In this document: one piece after another, positions 52,160-60,984 of the stretch
Layout of the letters: each line of letters begins with the position of its first letter
Position numbering within the stretch: the stretch's first letter is position 1
Origin: Streptomyces sp. NBC_01439
Lineage (GTDB): Bacteria; Actinomycetota; Actinomycetes; Streptomycetales; Streptomycetaceae
Direction: 5' to 3'
Assembly (NCBI RefSeq): GCF_036227605.1
Contig: NZ_CP109487.1
Coordinates: forward strand, 558,001-622,000
DNA: 64,000 nucleotides
Notes under the pieces: generated by a model
Databases searched by the model: none
Seen by the model: only the letters and a program-made list of their open reading frames with translations
Told to the model about the DNA's origin: nothing
Position numbers and translations under genes: made by a program

Positions 52160-53223
52160 GGGCGGCGGTCGCCGCCCGGCGGGTGGTCGTCGTGGGAGCG
52201 GGCGTCACCGGGTTGCTGACCGCGGTGGAGTGCGCGCTCGCGGGCCACCACGTGACCGTGCTGGACAGGGGCCCGATCCCGAACCCGGCGTCGAGCTCCT
52301 GCGACCAGCACCGGGTCATCCGTACCCTTGACGCGGACGATGCGCAGGCCACCGGGCAGATGGTCGCCGCCCACCGGCGGTGGCTGGAGCTGGAGGGCCT
52401 GCTGGGCACCGGCTTCTTCCGGCGCGTGGGGGTGGTCACCGCCTGGCCCCGGGAGCGCCTCGCCTCGGTGACCGCGGCGGCCGCCACCGCGGGTGTGCCC
52501 GTGCGGACGGTGGAGCCGCGGCGCCTGCCGCACCTGAGGTTCCCGGCCGGTTCGGCGGCCGTGCTGGAGGCCGACGGCGGCGTACTGCTCGCCGACCGGG
52601 TGCTGCGGGCCGCGGTCCGGTGGCTCGCCGGGCATCCGGCGGTGACGGTGCGGCCGTACAGCCCGGTGGCGTGGATCGACGTGGACGGCGCGCACGTCCT
52701 GCTGGCCGACGGCGAGGAGCTCGGCGCCGACCTGGTGCTGGTCGCGGCCGGCCCGTGGACCCGGGACCTGGTGGGGCATCCGGTCGTGCTGCACCGACAG
52801 ACGATGGTCTACCTGCGGCCGCCGGCGAACGCGGCGCGGTGGTGGGGAACGGCTCCCGCCGCGGGCGGAATCGGCGCGGACGGGCGGGCCTGGGCGATGC
52901 CGCCGGGCGGCGGCGCGCTCTTGAAGATCAGCTCGGACGCCGTGTCCCGGGAAGTGGACGCCACCGCGGGTGCCGCGGAGGAGGACCAGGCGCCCTGGGT
53001 GGCGCGGCTGGCCGAGGCGGCACCGCTGTCCGGCCTGGAGCGCTACACGGTGGCGGCGGTCAAGCAGTGCCACTACGCGAGCGCCGCGGACACGGGCGGC
53101 GCCTTGCTCGCCCGCGTGGGTCCCGCCGTGTGGTCGCGGGCGGCCTGCGGCGGTTCCGGATTCAGCCAGGCTCCGCTCGTCGCGGGGCGGATCGTCGATG
53201 CCTTGACGAAGGGAGCGGCATGA
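52156..53223 (+). CDS. DAO-type FAD-dependent amino-acid oxidase
   Basis: A 355-residue flavoprotein of the D-amino-acid/glycine/sarcosine oxidase group. The dinucleotide site VVVVGAGVTGLLTAVECALAGHHVTVLDRG is at residues 10-39 and the C-terminal ACGGSGFSQAPLVAGRIVD resembles the usual FAD-closing segment. In hydrazine pathways such an enzyme oxidises the N6-hydroxylysine-derived hydrazine adduct, releasing a hydrazino acid and the lysine-derived semialdehyde. The GTG at 52156 overlaps the MetRS-like stop (GTGA). Confidence 0.85.
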   Translation: MRAAVAARRVVVVGAGVTGLLTAVECALAGHHVTVLDRGPIPNPASSSCDQHRVIRTLDADDAQATGQMVAAHRRWLELEGLLGTGFFRRVGVVTAWPRERLASVTAAAATAGVPVRTVEPRRLPHLRFPAGSAAVLEADGGVLLADRVLRAAVRWLAGHPAVTVRPYSPVAWIDVDGAHVLLADGEELGADLVLVAAGPWTRDLVGHPVVLHRQTMVYLRPPANAARWWGTAPAAGGIGADGRAWAMPPGGGALLKISSDAVSREVDATAGAAEEDQAPWVARLAEAAPLSGLERYTVAAVKQCHYASAADTGGALLARVGPAVWSRAACGGSGFSQAPLVAGRIVDALTKGAA

Positions 53224-54581
53224 AGGAGGAGGAGACTCCGATCGGCGTGTTCGAGGCGCTGAAGGCGACCCCGACCCCGGTGCGCTATCTGCTCGGTGGC
53301 GTGCTGATCAACCAGCTCGGCGCGTTCGTCCAGACGTTCCTCGTGCTGTACCTGACCTTCCGCGGCATGTCGGTCGCCGCCGCGGGTCTGGCCCTCGGCG
53401 CCTACAGCGTGGGGTCGATCTTCGGCACGATGCTGGGTGCCGAGTTCACCCAGCGGTTCGGTCCGCGGGCCACGATCGTGACGGCCATGGCGGGGTCCGC
53501 CCCGCTGGTGGCGGCGATCTCGTGGCTGAGCGGGCCGGGCAGGCTGTGGCAACTGCTCGTCGTCGTCGGGCTCGCGGGCCTGTTCACCCAGGCCTACCGG
53601 CCGGCGGCCGCCGTGATGCTGAGCGACCTGATGCCGGACCGATACCAGGTGATGGCGTTCTCGATGATGCGGATCGCCCTGAACATCGGTGCGGCCCTGG
53701 CGCCGCTGATCGCCGCCGGACTCATCCTGGTCGACTGGGACCTACTGTTCTGGATCGACGGCGGTACCGCACTCGTCTACTCGCTGCTGGCCTTCGCCCT
53801 GCTGCCGAAGAAGACCGTGCCGCAGGAGCCCGAGGCCGGGTCCGGGCCCGCGGACGGAAGCGAACCGTCCGACGGGGCGGCGCCGGGGGCGACGGCTGCG
53901 GCCGGGGAGCCAGCCGCCGACGGCGAGCCAGCCGGGCGCGTCGCCTCGGGCTACACCGCGATGCTGCGCGACCGGAAGTACGTCTTCTACCTGGCCGCCG
54001 TGCTGCTCGGCTCGCTCACCTACGCCCAGGGCCACATCGCCCTGCCGTTGGAACTGGCCGCCGACCACTACCCGACCAGCTTCTACAGCACGGTGCTCAC
54101 GGTGTCGTCCGTCGTGCTCATCACGTGCGAGCTCAAGGTCACGGCGTATCTCAGCAGACTGCCGAAGCACGTCCGCGTCATCACCGGCCATCTGGTGGAG
54201 GCCGTCGGCCTCGCCGTCTACGGTCTGTCCTCGCGGTCCGGGGCGTTCACGATCGCGGGCGTCGTCCTGGTCGTGGCGGGGATCATGATCGCTGCCCCGA
54301 GCATGTTCGCCCACCCGGCGACCTTCCCCCAGGCGGTGAAGGCCCGCTACATCGGCACGATGCAGGCGGTGGGCGGCGCGGCCGGGGCCCTTGCCCCGCT
54401 GTTCGGCGTGTACGCCTGGACCCGGCTCGGCAGCGGCTTCTGGCTGCTGTGCGGTGTGGTCACCGCGGTCGCCGGACTGCTCGCCCTGGCGGGCGTGCGA
54501 CAACCGCCCGAGCCGGCTCCCGCCACCGGTCCGGGGGCGGACCCCGCCGGGAAGACGGAAGCCGTCGGGGGTGCCGCGTGA
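53220..54581 (+). CDS. MFS exporter of the cluster
   Basis: A 453-residue major-facilitator protein with 12 predicted helices, closest in pattern to DHA1-type peptide/drug exporters (LGAYSVGSIFGTMLGAEFTQRFGPR loop motif; FTQAYRPAAAVMLSDLMP). The central cytoplasmic loop carries a Gly/Ala/Pro/Glu insertion of about 40 residues. It probably exports the product and gives self-protection. Start and stop overlap both neighbours by four bases. Confidence 0.88.
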   Translation: MKEEETPIGVFEALKATPTPVRYLLGGVLINQLGAFVQTFLVLYLTFRGMSVAAAGLALGAYSVGSIFGTMLGAEFTQRFGPRATIVTAMAGSAPLVAAISWLSGPGRLWQLLVVVGLAGLFTQAYRPAAAVMLSDLMPDRYQVMAFSMMRIALNIGAALAPLIAAGLILVDWDLLFWIDGGTALVYSLLAFALLPKKTVPQEPEAGSGPADGSEPSDGAAPGATAAAGEPAADGEPAGRVASGYTAMLRDRKYVFYLAAVLLGSLTYAQGHIALPLELAADHYPTSFYSTVLTVSSVVLITCELKVTAYLSRLPKHVRVITGHLVEAVGLAVYGLSSRSGAFTIAGVVLVVAGIMIAAPSMFAHPATFPQAVKARYIGTMQAVGGAAGALAPLFGVYAWTRLGSGFWLLCGVVTAVAGLLALAGVRQPPEPAPATGPGADPAGKTEAVGGAA

Positions 54582-55852
54582 CCGGGCGGCGGCCCGGCGC
54601 GGGCCGGCCGGTCCTGGTGATCGGTTTCGTGGGTGTCACGGTCGCCGCGATCGGGGCCTTCCAGCCGGACGACTCGGTGATCTACGTGGAGGAGCCGGAC
54701 GTCGTGCGCAAGCGGCGGGTGCACGAGCAGATCGAAGGAGTGGCCTTCGTCCGCGGCCTCATCGAGTGGGAGTACCACCTCGCGGGGAAGGCCGACGAGT
54801 TCTTCAACGCCCACCCGGACCTGGACCCCGCCGCGGTCGTCCCGGCCATCGAGTACGCCACGCCCTTCGCCGCCCGGCTCGCGGAACGCTACGGTCTGCC
54901 GGGCGCCGGTCTCGGCGCCGCGCAGATCCTGCGGGACAAGGCGCTGCTGCGGCGGGTGAGCGCGGCCGTCGGCATCGCGAACCCGGTGAGCGTGCCCGTA
55001 CGGGGTCCGGACGACGTGCTGGCCTTCCTGCGGGGCCGGTCGGGACCCGTCGTGCTCAAGCCGGCGAACCGTCAGGCGTCCGTGGGCACCCAGGTGATCC
55101 GCGATGCGTCCGAGGTCGAACGGGCGTGGGCCAACTGCCTCGTCCAGGACGAGGACGTCTTCGTGCCCGACCGGCCCATGGAGCTGTCCATGCTGGCCGA
55201 ACAGCACGTCGAGGGTCCCGAGTTCAGCGTCGAGATGCTGGTGAGGGACGGTGCCGCGCTGTTCGTCAACGTCACGGGGAAGCAGCTGTTCCCGGGGCCC
55301 CACCCGGTGGAGCTGGCCCACACCGTGCCGGCGGACATACCGGTGGACCTCGCGCGGCTGCTCGGTGCGCGGACCGAGCGCCTCGTCGAAGCCGTCGGCT
55401 TCCGCGACGGGATCGTCCACTGCGAGTGGATCGTCTCGGCGGGCATTCCGTACCTGGTGGAGTGCGCGGGCCGGCTGCCCGGCGGGGGCATTCTCGACAC
55501 CATCCAACTCGCCTATCCGGTCGAGCTGTTGCGCAGCTACTACGCGGTGTTGAAGGGCGAGGAGCTGCCGGGCGAACTGCCCCGGCGGGCGAAGGGCGGG
55601 GCGGCCGTGCGGTTCATCGCGGCCGCGGCGGGCCGGGTGGTCGCCGTACGCGGCGTCGGGGCCGCCCGGCAGGCGGAAGGCGTGTTCCTGGCCGCGGTCA
55701 CCGTGGAGCCGGGCCAGACGGTCGGCGAGGTGCGCCATTCCTGGCACCGGGCGGGCATCGTCATGGCCACCGCGGACAGCTCGACCGAGGCGCTCCGGCG
55801 GGCCGAGGCGGCCGCCGGCATGGTCCGAATCGACATCGAGGGGGAAGAGTGA
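54578..55852 (+). CDS. ATP-grasp amino-acid ligase 1
   Basis: A 424-residue ATP-grasp enzyme of the biotin-carboxylase-like group that forms amide bonds via acyl phosphates. LGAAQILRDKALLRRVSAAVGIANP begins the central domain, GPVVLKPANRQASVGTQVI is the ATP-grasp lysine loop, and VEGPEFSVEMLV with ECAGRLPGGGILDTIQL provides the metal-binding Glu/Asn-equivalent residues. Preceding MFS and following N-hydroxylase overlap by four bases. It probably couples the hydrazino acid or another amino acid. Partner substrates are unknown. Confidence 0.85.
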   Translation: MTGRRPGAGRPVLVIGFVGVTVAAIGAFQPDDSVIYVEEPDVVRKRRVHEQIEGVAFVRGLIEWEYHLAGKADEFFNAHPDLDPAAVVPAIEYATPFAARLAERYGLPGAGLGAAQILRDKALLRRVSAAVGIANPVSVPVRGPDDVLAFLRGRSGPVVLKPANRQASVGTQVIRDASEVERAWANCLVQDEDVFVPDRPMELSMLAEQHVEGPEFSVEMLVRDGAALFVNVTGKQLFPGPHPVELAHTVPADIPVDLARLLGARTERLVEAVGFRDGIVHCEWIVSAGIPYLVECAGRLPGGGILDTIQLAYPVELLRSYYAVLKGEELPGELPRRAKGGAAVRFIAAAAGRVVAVRGVGAARQAEGVFLAAVTVEPGQTVGEVRHSWHRAGIVMATADSSTEALRRAEAAAGMVRIDIEGEE

Positions 55853-57132
55853 CCGAGCGGGAAGTCGATGTTCTGGCGATCGGTGCGGGTCCGGCCAATC
55901 TGGCCCTGGCAGCCGCCATCGAGGAATCCGGATCAGCCGAATTGGCGGACGGCACACTCCTACTGGAACAAAGCCCCGACATCACCTGGCAACGCGACCT
56001 CCTGATGCCCTGGGCACGCAGCCAAGTCTCCTTCCTCAAAGACCTCGTCACCCTCCGCAACCCGAGCAGCCGGTTCACCTTCCTGAACTTCCTCCACGCA
56101 CAAAACCGACTCGACGAATTCGTCAACCTCGGCACCTTCCACCCCTTCCGCTGGGAATTCTCCGACTACCTCCAATGGGTCGCCACCTCCCTGGAACACG
56201 TCACCATCCGCTACGACGCCCGCGCCACCCACGTCGACCCCGTACACACCACCGACCGCACCCTCACCGGCTGGACCGTACACCTCACCGACGGCGACAC
56301 CATCCACTGCCGCGACCTCGTCATCGGCGGCGGCCGCGACCCCCGAATACCAGAAACCTTCACCACCCTCCCCCCGGACCGCCTCATCCACAGCGCCCAA
56401 TACCGCACCAAAATCACCCGAATACCAAAAGACCAACCCCTCCGCATCGCCGTCGTGGGCGGCGCCCAAAGCGCCGCCGAAATGTTCTACGCCCTCCACG
56501 AAAACCTACCGGCCAGCCACATCACCATGCTGGTCCGCTCCATCGGACTACAAAACTACCAATCCAGCAAATTCGTCAACGAACTCTTCTTCCCATCATT
56601 CGTCGACGAGTTCTACGACAGCCCCACCGAAGTCCGCGCACAAATCCTCGACGAAATGCGATTCACCAACTACGCCGGACTCGCACCCCCCTTCCTCAAC
56701 GAGCTCTACACCATGCTCTACCGCCAGAAAACCGTCGGGCCCCAACGCTCCGAAGTCCGAGCCATGACCGAAGTCGTCGGAGCCCGCCTCGACGGCGACG
56801 AAGTGGTGCTCGACCTCCGCGACCGACTCAGCGGCAAAACCGAACCCCTCCGCTGCGACCTCGTCGTACTCGGAACCGGCTACGACCCCCGCAAACCCAC
56901 CCTCGTCCGAGAACTCGCCACACGCATCGGCCTCGACGACGTCACCGTCAGCCGCAACTACCGCGTCGACCTCGGCACACCCACCCGCGGAGCCCTCTAC
57001 CTCCAAGGCGTCAACGAAAAAACCCACGGCATCGCCGACTCCCTCATCAGCGTCCTCGCCCACCGCTCCCACGACATCCTCACCGACCTCCTCACCCGCC
57101 GCACCACCACCCAACCCAGGAGCACACGATGA
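55835..57132 (+). repeat. 1.3-kb direct repeat, copy 2
   Basis: Second copy of the block at 49330-50627, 6505 bp downstream, same orientation. The boundaries sit at equivalent translational junctions, so the copied unit is one ribosome-site-plus-ORF cassette. The two copies differ by 13 bp. Confidence 0.9.
55849..57132 (+). CDS. Lysine/ornithine N-monooxygenase, copy 2
   Basis: A 427-residue near twin of the first operon gene; only residues 86 (Gly to Asn) and 284 (Asp to Asn) differ. All cofactor motifs are kept, so both copies should be active or specialised slightly. The GTG overlaps the ATP-grasp stop (GTGA) and the end overlaps the next ATP-grasp start (ATGA). Nine wobble bases in the stretch after codon 301 differ from copy 1. 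Recent duplication or gene conversion is likely. Confidence 0.92.
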   Translation: MTEREVDVLAIGAGPANLALAAAIEESGSAELADGTLLLEQSPDITWQRDLLMPWARSQVSFLKDLVTLRNPSSRFTFLNFLHAQNRLDEFVNLGTFHPFRWEFSDYLQWVATSLEHVTIRYDARATHVDPVHTTDRTLTGWTVHLTDGDTIHCRDLVIGGGRDPRIPETFTTLPPDRLIHSAQYRTKITRIPKDQPLRIAVVGGAQSAAEMFYALHENLPASHITMLVRSIGLQNYQSSKFVNELFFPSFVDEFYDSPTEVRAQILDEMRFTNYAGLAPPFLNELYTMLYRQKTVGPQRSEVRAMTEVVGARLDGDEVVLDLRDRLSGKTEPLRCDLVVLGTGYDPRKPTLVRELATRIGLDDVTVSRNYRVDLGTPTRGALYLQGVNEKTHGIADSLISVLAHRSHDILTDLLTRRTTTQPRSTR

Positions 57133-58427
57133 GCGCGGGCCGGGGCACGCTGCTGGTCATCGGGAGCGGCCTGAAGGTGTACCGGGAGTACCTGATAGCG
57201 CCGATCCGCCGCCGCGCCCGAGCGGCGGGTCTGGACATGGTGCTGCTCAACAATCTGAAGCCCACCTGGCAGCGTGACTACTTCGACGAGATCACCGTCG
57301 CCAACGTGTTCGACTCCGGGGCGATGGGCGCGGCGGCCCGGGAAGTCGCCTCCCGGCGCCGCATCGTCGGCCTGATGTGCTGGGACGAGCCGCTCGTCCT
57401 GGATGCCGGCCTGCTCGCCGCCGAGTTCGGCGTGCCGGGTCTGTCCGTACCGGGCGTGCGCGGCTGCCGCGACAAGGAGCGCACCCGGGCCGAACTCACC
57501 GCGGCGGGCATCCACCAGCCGGGCTTCGAGCTGACCACCACGGTCGAGCAGGCCAGAGCGGCGGCCGACCGGATCGGCTATCCCGTCGTGATCAAGCCCC
57601 GGGCGATGGGGGCGAGCATCGGGGTCGTGTTCGCGGCCGGTGCGACCGAGGTGGAGGCGGCGTTCCGGATCGCCCTGGCCGCGAGCGAGGTCGATCCGGG
57701 GCCCTACCGTGCGAGCGCCCTGGTCGAGGGGTACGCGCCCGGCCCGGAGATCAGCGTCGACGGCGCCGTCCACAAGGGCGAGTACCTGCCGATGTTCCTG
57801 GCCCGCAAGCACAGCAGCGACCAGCCCTACTTCGAGGAGGTCGGGCACCTGGTCGACGCGGGCGACCCGCTGATGGCGGACGAGGAGCTGATGAGCACCC
57901 TGGCGCGGGCCCACCGCGCGCTCGGCATCGAGGACGGCATCACCCACAGCGAGCTGCGCCTGACCGCACGCGGGCCCCTCGTCATCGAGATCAACGGCCG
58001 CCTCGGCGGGGACCTGATCCCCTTCCTCGGCAGGACCGCGACCGGTATCGAGCCCGGTGAGGTGTTGTTCGACGTGGCCACCGGACAGCGTCCCGACACC
58101 AGGCCCACCCGGCGGGCGGTGGCCGGCATCCGGTTCGGCTATCCGGAGCAGGACTGTCTGCTGCGCTCGGTGCGCGTACCGGTCGAGGCACCCGGCCTGG
58201 TCACGGCCGCGCCGATGGCCGAACCGGGTACCACCCTGCGGCTGCCTCCGGGCGGCTACCTGGCCCGCCACTCCTTCGTGGTGTGCGAGGCCGACGACGT
58301 ACGGACCTGCCTCGACCGTCTGGACGCGGCCGCGAGGCTGGTCGAGCTGGAGGCCGAACCGATCGGCCCGCCGGACCCGGACGCTCCGTTCGAGATGCCC
58401 GCCGGACTGCTCGACGTGGACGCATGA
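57129..58427 (+). CDS. ATP-grasp amino-acid ligase 2
   Basis: A 432-residue ATP-grasp enzyme, not closely similar to ligase 1. VRGCRDKERTRAELTAAGI opens the ATP-grasp region, GYPVVIKPRAMGASIGVVFA is the nucleotide loop, and HSELRLTARGPLVIEINGRLGGDLIPFLG carries the metal-binding E-x-N motif. A C-terminal domain resembles those of dapdiamide/bacilysin-type ligases. Two ligases imply a product of at least three joined units or two alternative couplings. It overlaps its upstream neighbour by four bases. Confidence 0.87.
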   Translation: MSAGRGTLLVIGSGLKVYREYLIAPIRRRARAAGLDMVLLNNLKPTWQRDYFDEITVANVFDSGAMGAAAREVASRRRIVGLMCWDEPLVLDAGLLAAEFGVPGLSVPGVRGCRDKERTRAELTAAGIHQPGFELTTTVEQARAAADRIGYPVVIKPRAMGASIGVVFAAGATEVEAAFRIALAASEVDPGPYRASALVEGYAPGPEISVDGAVHKGEYLPMFLARKHSSDQPYFEEVGHLVDAGDPLMADEELMSTLARAHRALGIEDGITHSELRLTARGPLVIEINGRLGGDLIPFLGRTATGIEPGEVLFDVATGQRPDTRPTRRAVAGIRFGYPEQDCLLRSVRVPVEAPGLVTAAPMAEPGTTLRLPPGGYLARHSFVVCEADDVRTCLDRLDAAARLVELEAEPIGPPDPDAPFEMPAGLLDVDA

Positions 58428-58492
58428 CCGCCACCGCGGAGCCGGACCGGACCGTGGCGGACCGCAGCACGCCATCACCCGAGGGGGAACGC

Positions 58493-59707
58493 ATGAGCAC
58501 GACCCGGAACCCGGGCACCGAAGCACCCACGACCGCCGAAGAGATCCTCGCGCGGGCCAAGGCACTGGCCCCGCGGCTGCGGGAACGGTCGGCGGAGATC
58601 GAACAGGCCCGGCAGCTCCCAGCGGACGTGGTGGACCTGCTGCGCGACACCGGAGTGTTCCGGATGTGCTTCGGCCCCGAGTGGGGCGGACCCGAGCTGA
58701 CGTCGATGCAGCAGGCCGAAGTGGTGGAGACGTTGGCCTACGGGGACGCCTCGGCCGGCTGGTGCGCGGCGATCGGCGCGATGACCGGGGCGATCAGCAA
58801 CTTCTTGGATCCGGCCGTGGTCAAGGAGGTGTTCCCGAGCCTCGACATGATCACCGCCGGGCTGATCGCGCCGGCCGGGCACGCCGAGCGCGTGCCCGGC
58901 GGCTTCCGGCTCTCCGGCCGGTGGTCGTTCGGCAGCGGGATCACCCATTGCGACTGGGTGACCTCGGGTGCGTTCATCTACCAGGACGGCAAGCCGTGGG
59001 CGAGCCCGGACGGCAGCAACGCGCACGCGTCGCGCCAGTTCCTTGTGCCGGCGCACGAGGTGGGGGTCGTCGGGAACTGGGACACCACCGGCCTGTGCGG
59101 CAGCGGGAGCAGTGACTACACGATCACCGACGTGTTCGTGCCCGAGGAGCACACCTACACCTTCTACAAGGTGCGGGGCCGCACGGACACCCCGATCGCC
59201 CAGCCGGACTCCTTCATGCGCAGCCTGTGCGCGGTCCCGCTCGGGGTGGCCAGGGCCGCCCTGGACCACGCGCGGGAAACCGCGCTCACCCGGGTGGACA
59301 AGATGACCAACACGCCGTGGGCGGACACCTTCCGCGTACAGGTGACCCTCGCCGAGTGCGAGGCGGAGTTCAACGCCGCCCGCAGCGGGGTCTACAGCAG
59401 CTCGCAGCGGCACTGGGACGTACTGGCCGGTGGCGGCACGTTGGACGATCTGACCGCCACCGAGCGGGCCGCGTCCTCGCTGGCCTGGGTGCACGCCTTC
59501 CGCACCTCGCGGGCGATCGTGAACCGGCTCTACGACCTACTGCAGGCCTGGTCGATCAACCGGTCCTCGCCGATGGACCGCTGGATGCGCGACACCGCGA
59601 CCATGTGCCAGCACGTCGCCGCCTCGGATCTGATCCTCGAATCAGGCGGCGCCTACCTGCTGGGCCGGCCGCCCAAGTTCCGGATGAGCCTCGGCATCGT
59701 CAAGTAG
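58493..59707 (+). CDS. Acyl-CoA-dehydrogenase-fold flavoprotein 1
   Basis: A 404-residue protein of the ACAD superfamily resembling flavin-dependent hydroxylase/monooxygenase members more than fatty-acyl dehydrogenases: LRERSAEIEQARQLPADVVDLLRDTGVFRM, GDASAGWC, RWSFGSGITHCDWVTSGAFIY and the C-terminal WVHAFRTSRAIVNRLYDLL. The catalytic glutamate of true dehydrogenases is not evident. Relatives include N-oxidising nitrososynthases, so N- or C-oxidation of the hydrazine product is plausible. ATG 58493 matches its paralogue's start; an upstream ATG at 58424 overlaps the ligase stop and may couple translation. Confidence 0.83.
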   Translation: MSTTRNPGTEAPTTAEEILARAKALAPRLRERSAEIEQARQLPADVVDLLRDTGVFRMCFGPEWGGPELTSMQQAEVVETLAYGDASAGWCAAIGAMTGAISNFLDPAVVKEVFPSLDMITAGLIAPAGHAERVPGGFRLSGRWSFGSGITHCDWVTSGAFIYQDGKPWASPDGSNAHASRQFLVPAHEVGVVGNWDTTGLCGSGSSDYTITDVFVPEEHTYTFYKVRGRTDTPIAQPDSFMRSLCAVPLGVARAALDHARETALTRVDKMTNTPWADTFRVQVTLAECEAEFNAARSGVYSSSQRHWDVLAGGGTLDDLTATERAASSLAWVHAFRTSRAIVNRLYDLLQAWSINRSSPMDRWMRDTATMCQHVAASDLILESGGAYLLGRPPKFRMSLGIVK

Positions 59708-59728
59708 GGCCAAGTGAAGGGCGATCAC

Positions 59729-60943
59729 ATGAGCATGACCCGGAACCCGAGGGTCCAGGTGCCCGCCGCCACCGCGGCGGAGCTCCTCGCCCGTGCGAAG
59801 GAGCTGGCTCCACTGCTGCGGGAGCGGTCGGCGGAGATCGAGGAGGCGCGGCGGCTGCCGGCGGACGTGGTGGACCTACTGCGCGGCGCCGGGGTGTTCC
59901 GGATGGCCTTCGGCCGTGAGCTGGGCGGCCTGGCGCTGACCACGATGGAGCAGACCGAGGTCGTCGAGACCCTTGCGCACGGGGACGCCTCCGCGGCCTG
60001 GTGCGCGGTGATGGGCGCGAGCAGCGGGATCTTCAGCGCCTTCCTCGACGAGAGGGTGGCCAAGGAGGTCTTCCCGACCCCGGACACGATCATGGCCGGG
60101 CTGCTGCAGCCGACGGGGCACGCCGAGCGGGTGCCCGGCGGTTTCCGGCTCTCCGGCCGGTGGTCGTTCGGCAGCGGGATCACCCATTGCGACTGGGTGA
60201 CCTCGGGTGCGTTCGTCTACGCGGACGGCAAGCCGTACGCGAGCCCCGACGGCAGCAATCCGCACGAGTCGAGGCAGTTCCTGGTGCCCCGGGCGCAGGT
60301 GGAGGTCATCGACAACTGGCACACCATGGGCATGCGCGGCACCGGCAGTTGCGACTACACGATGGCCGATGTCTTCGTGCCCGAGGAACACACGTACAGC
60401 TTCGGCAAGGTGCGCGGCCGGCCCGGCCCGCTCGCCCAGCCGGACGCCTTCACGCGCAGTATGTGCGGCGTTGCGCTGGGGGTGGCCAGGGCCGCCCTGG
60501 ACCACGCCCGGGAGATCGCCCGGACCCGGGTCGACCGGATGACCGGGGTGGCGTGGAAGGACCACTTCCGGGCGCAGGTCACGCTCGCCGAGTGCGAGGC
60601 GGACCTCCTCGCCACTCGGAGCGGGGTCTACGGGAGCCAGCGGCGCCAGTGGGCGGTGTTGGCCGCCGGGGGCACGCTGGACGACCTCACCCCCGAGGAG
60701 CGCGCCGCGTCGCCGATCGCCTGGGTGCACGCCTTCCGCACCTCGCGGTCGATCGTCAGCCGGCTCTGCGACCTGCTGCAGACCTGGTCGATCCACCAGT
60801 CGTCGCCGATGGACCGCTGGATGCGCGACACCACCACCATGTGCCAGCACGCCACCGCCCAGGACCGCATCCTCCAGTCGGCCGGCGCCTATCTGCTGGG
60901 CGGGAAGCCCGAGTTCGGGATCTGCCTCGGCATCGTCAGATGA
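59729..60943 (+). CDS. Acyl-CoA-dehydrogenase-fold flavoprotein 2
   Basis: A 404-residue paralogue of the preceding gene, equal in length and roughly 70 percent identical by eye, with long identical blocks such as RVPGGFRLSGRWSFGSGI. Changes cluster around the substrate region (MAGLLQPTG versus TAGLIAPAG; MGMRGTGSCDYT versus TGLCGSGSSDYT). The pair probably arose by tandem duplication and may form a heteromer or do two successive oxidations. The start ATG at 59729 lies 21 bp after the first gene's stop. Confidence 0.85.
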   Translation: MSMTRNPRVQVPAATAAELLARAKELAPLLRERSAEIEEARRLPADVVDLLRGAGVFRMAFGRELGGLALTTMEQTEVVETLAHGDASAAWCAVMGASSGIFSAFLDERVAKEVFPTPDTIMAGLLQPTGHAERVPGGFRLSGRWSFGSGITHCDWVTSGAFVYADGKPYASPDGSNPHESRQFLVPRAQVEVIDNWHTMGMRGTGSCDYTMADVFVPEEHTYSFGKVRGRPGPLAQPDAFTRSMCGVALGVARAALDHAREIARTRVDRMTGVAWKDHFRAQVTLAECEADLLATRSGVYGSQRRQWAVLAAGGTLDDLTPEERAASPIAWVHAFRTSRSIVSRLCDLLQTWSIHQSSPMDRWMRDTTTMCQHATAQDRILQSAGAYLLGGKPEFGICLGIVR

Positions 60944-60984
60944 CGCGAATCGCCTGCGTGCAGGCCAGGGGGGGAGAAAGTCCG

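Noticed and set aside
49344..57132. Hydroxamate siderophore cluster
   Set aside because: The N-hydroxylases alone would suggest it, but there is no NIS synthetase, NRPS, acyltransferase, decarboxylase or siderophore uptake gene; MetRS-like, DAO oxidase and cupin fit hydrazine formation better.
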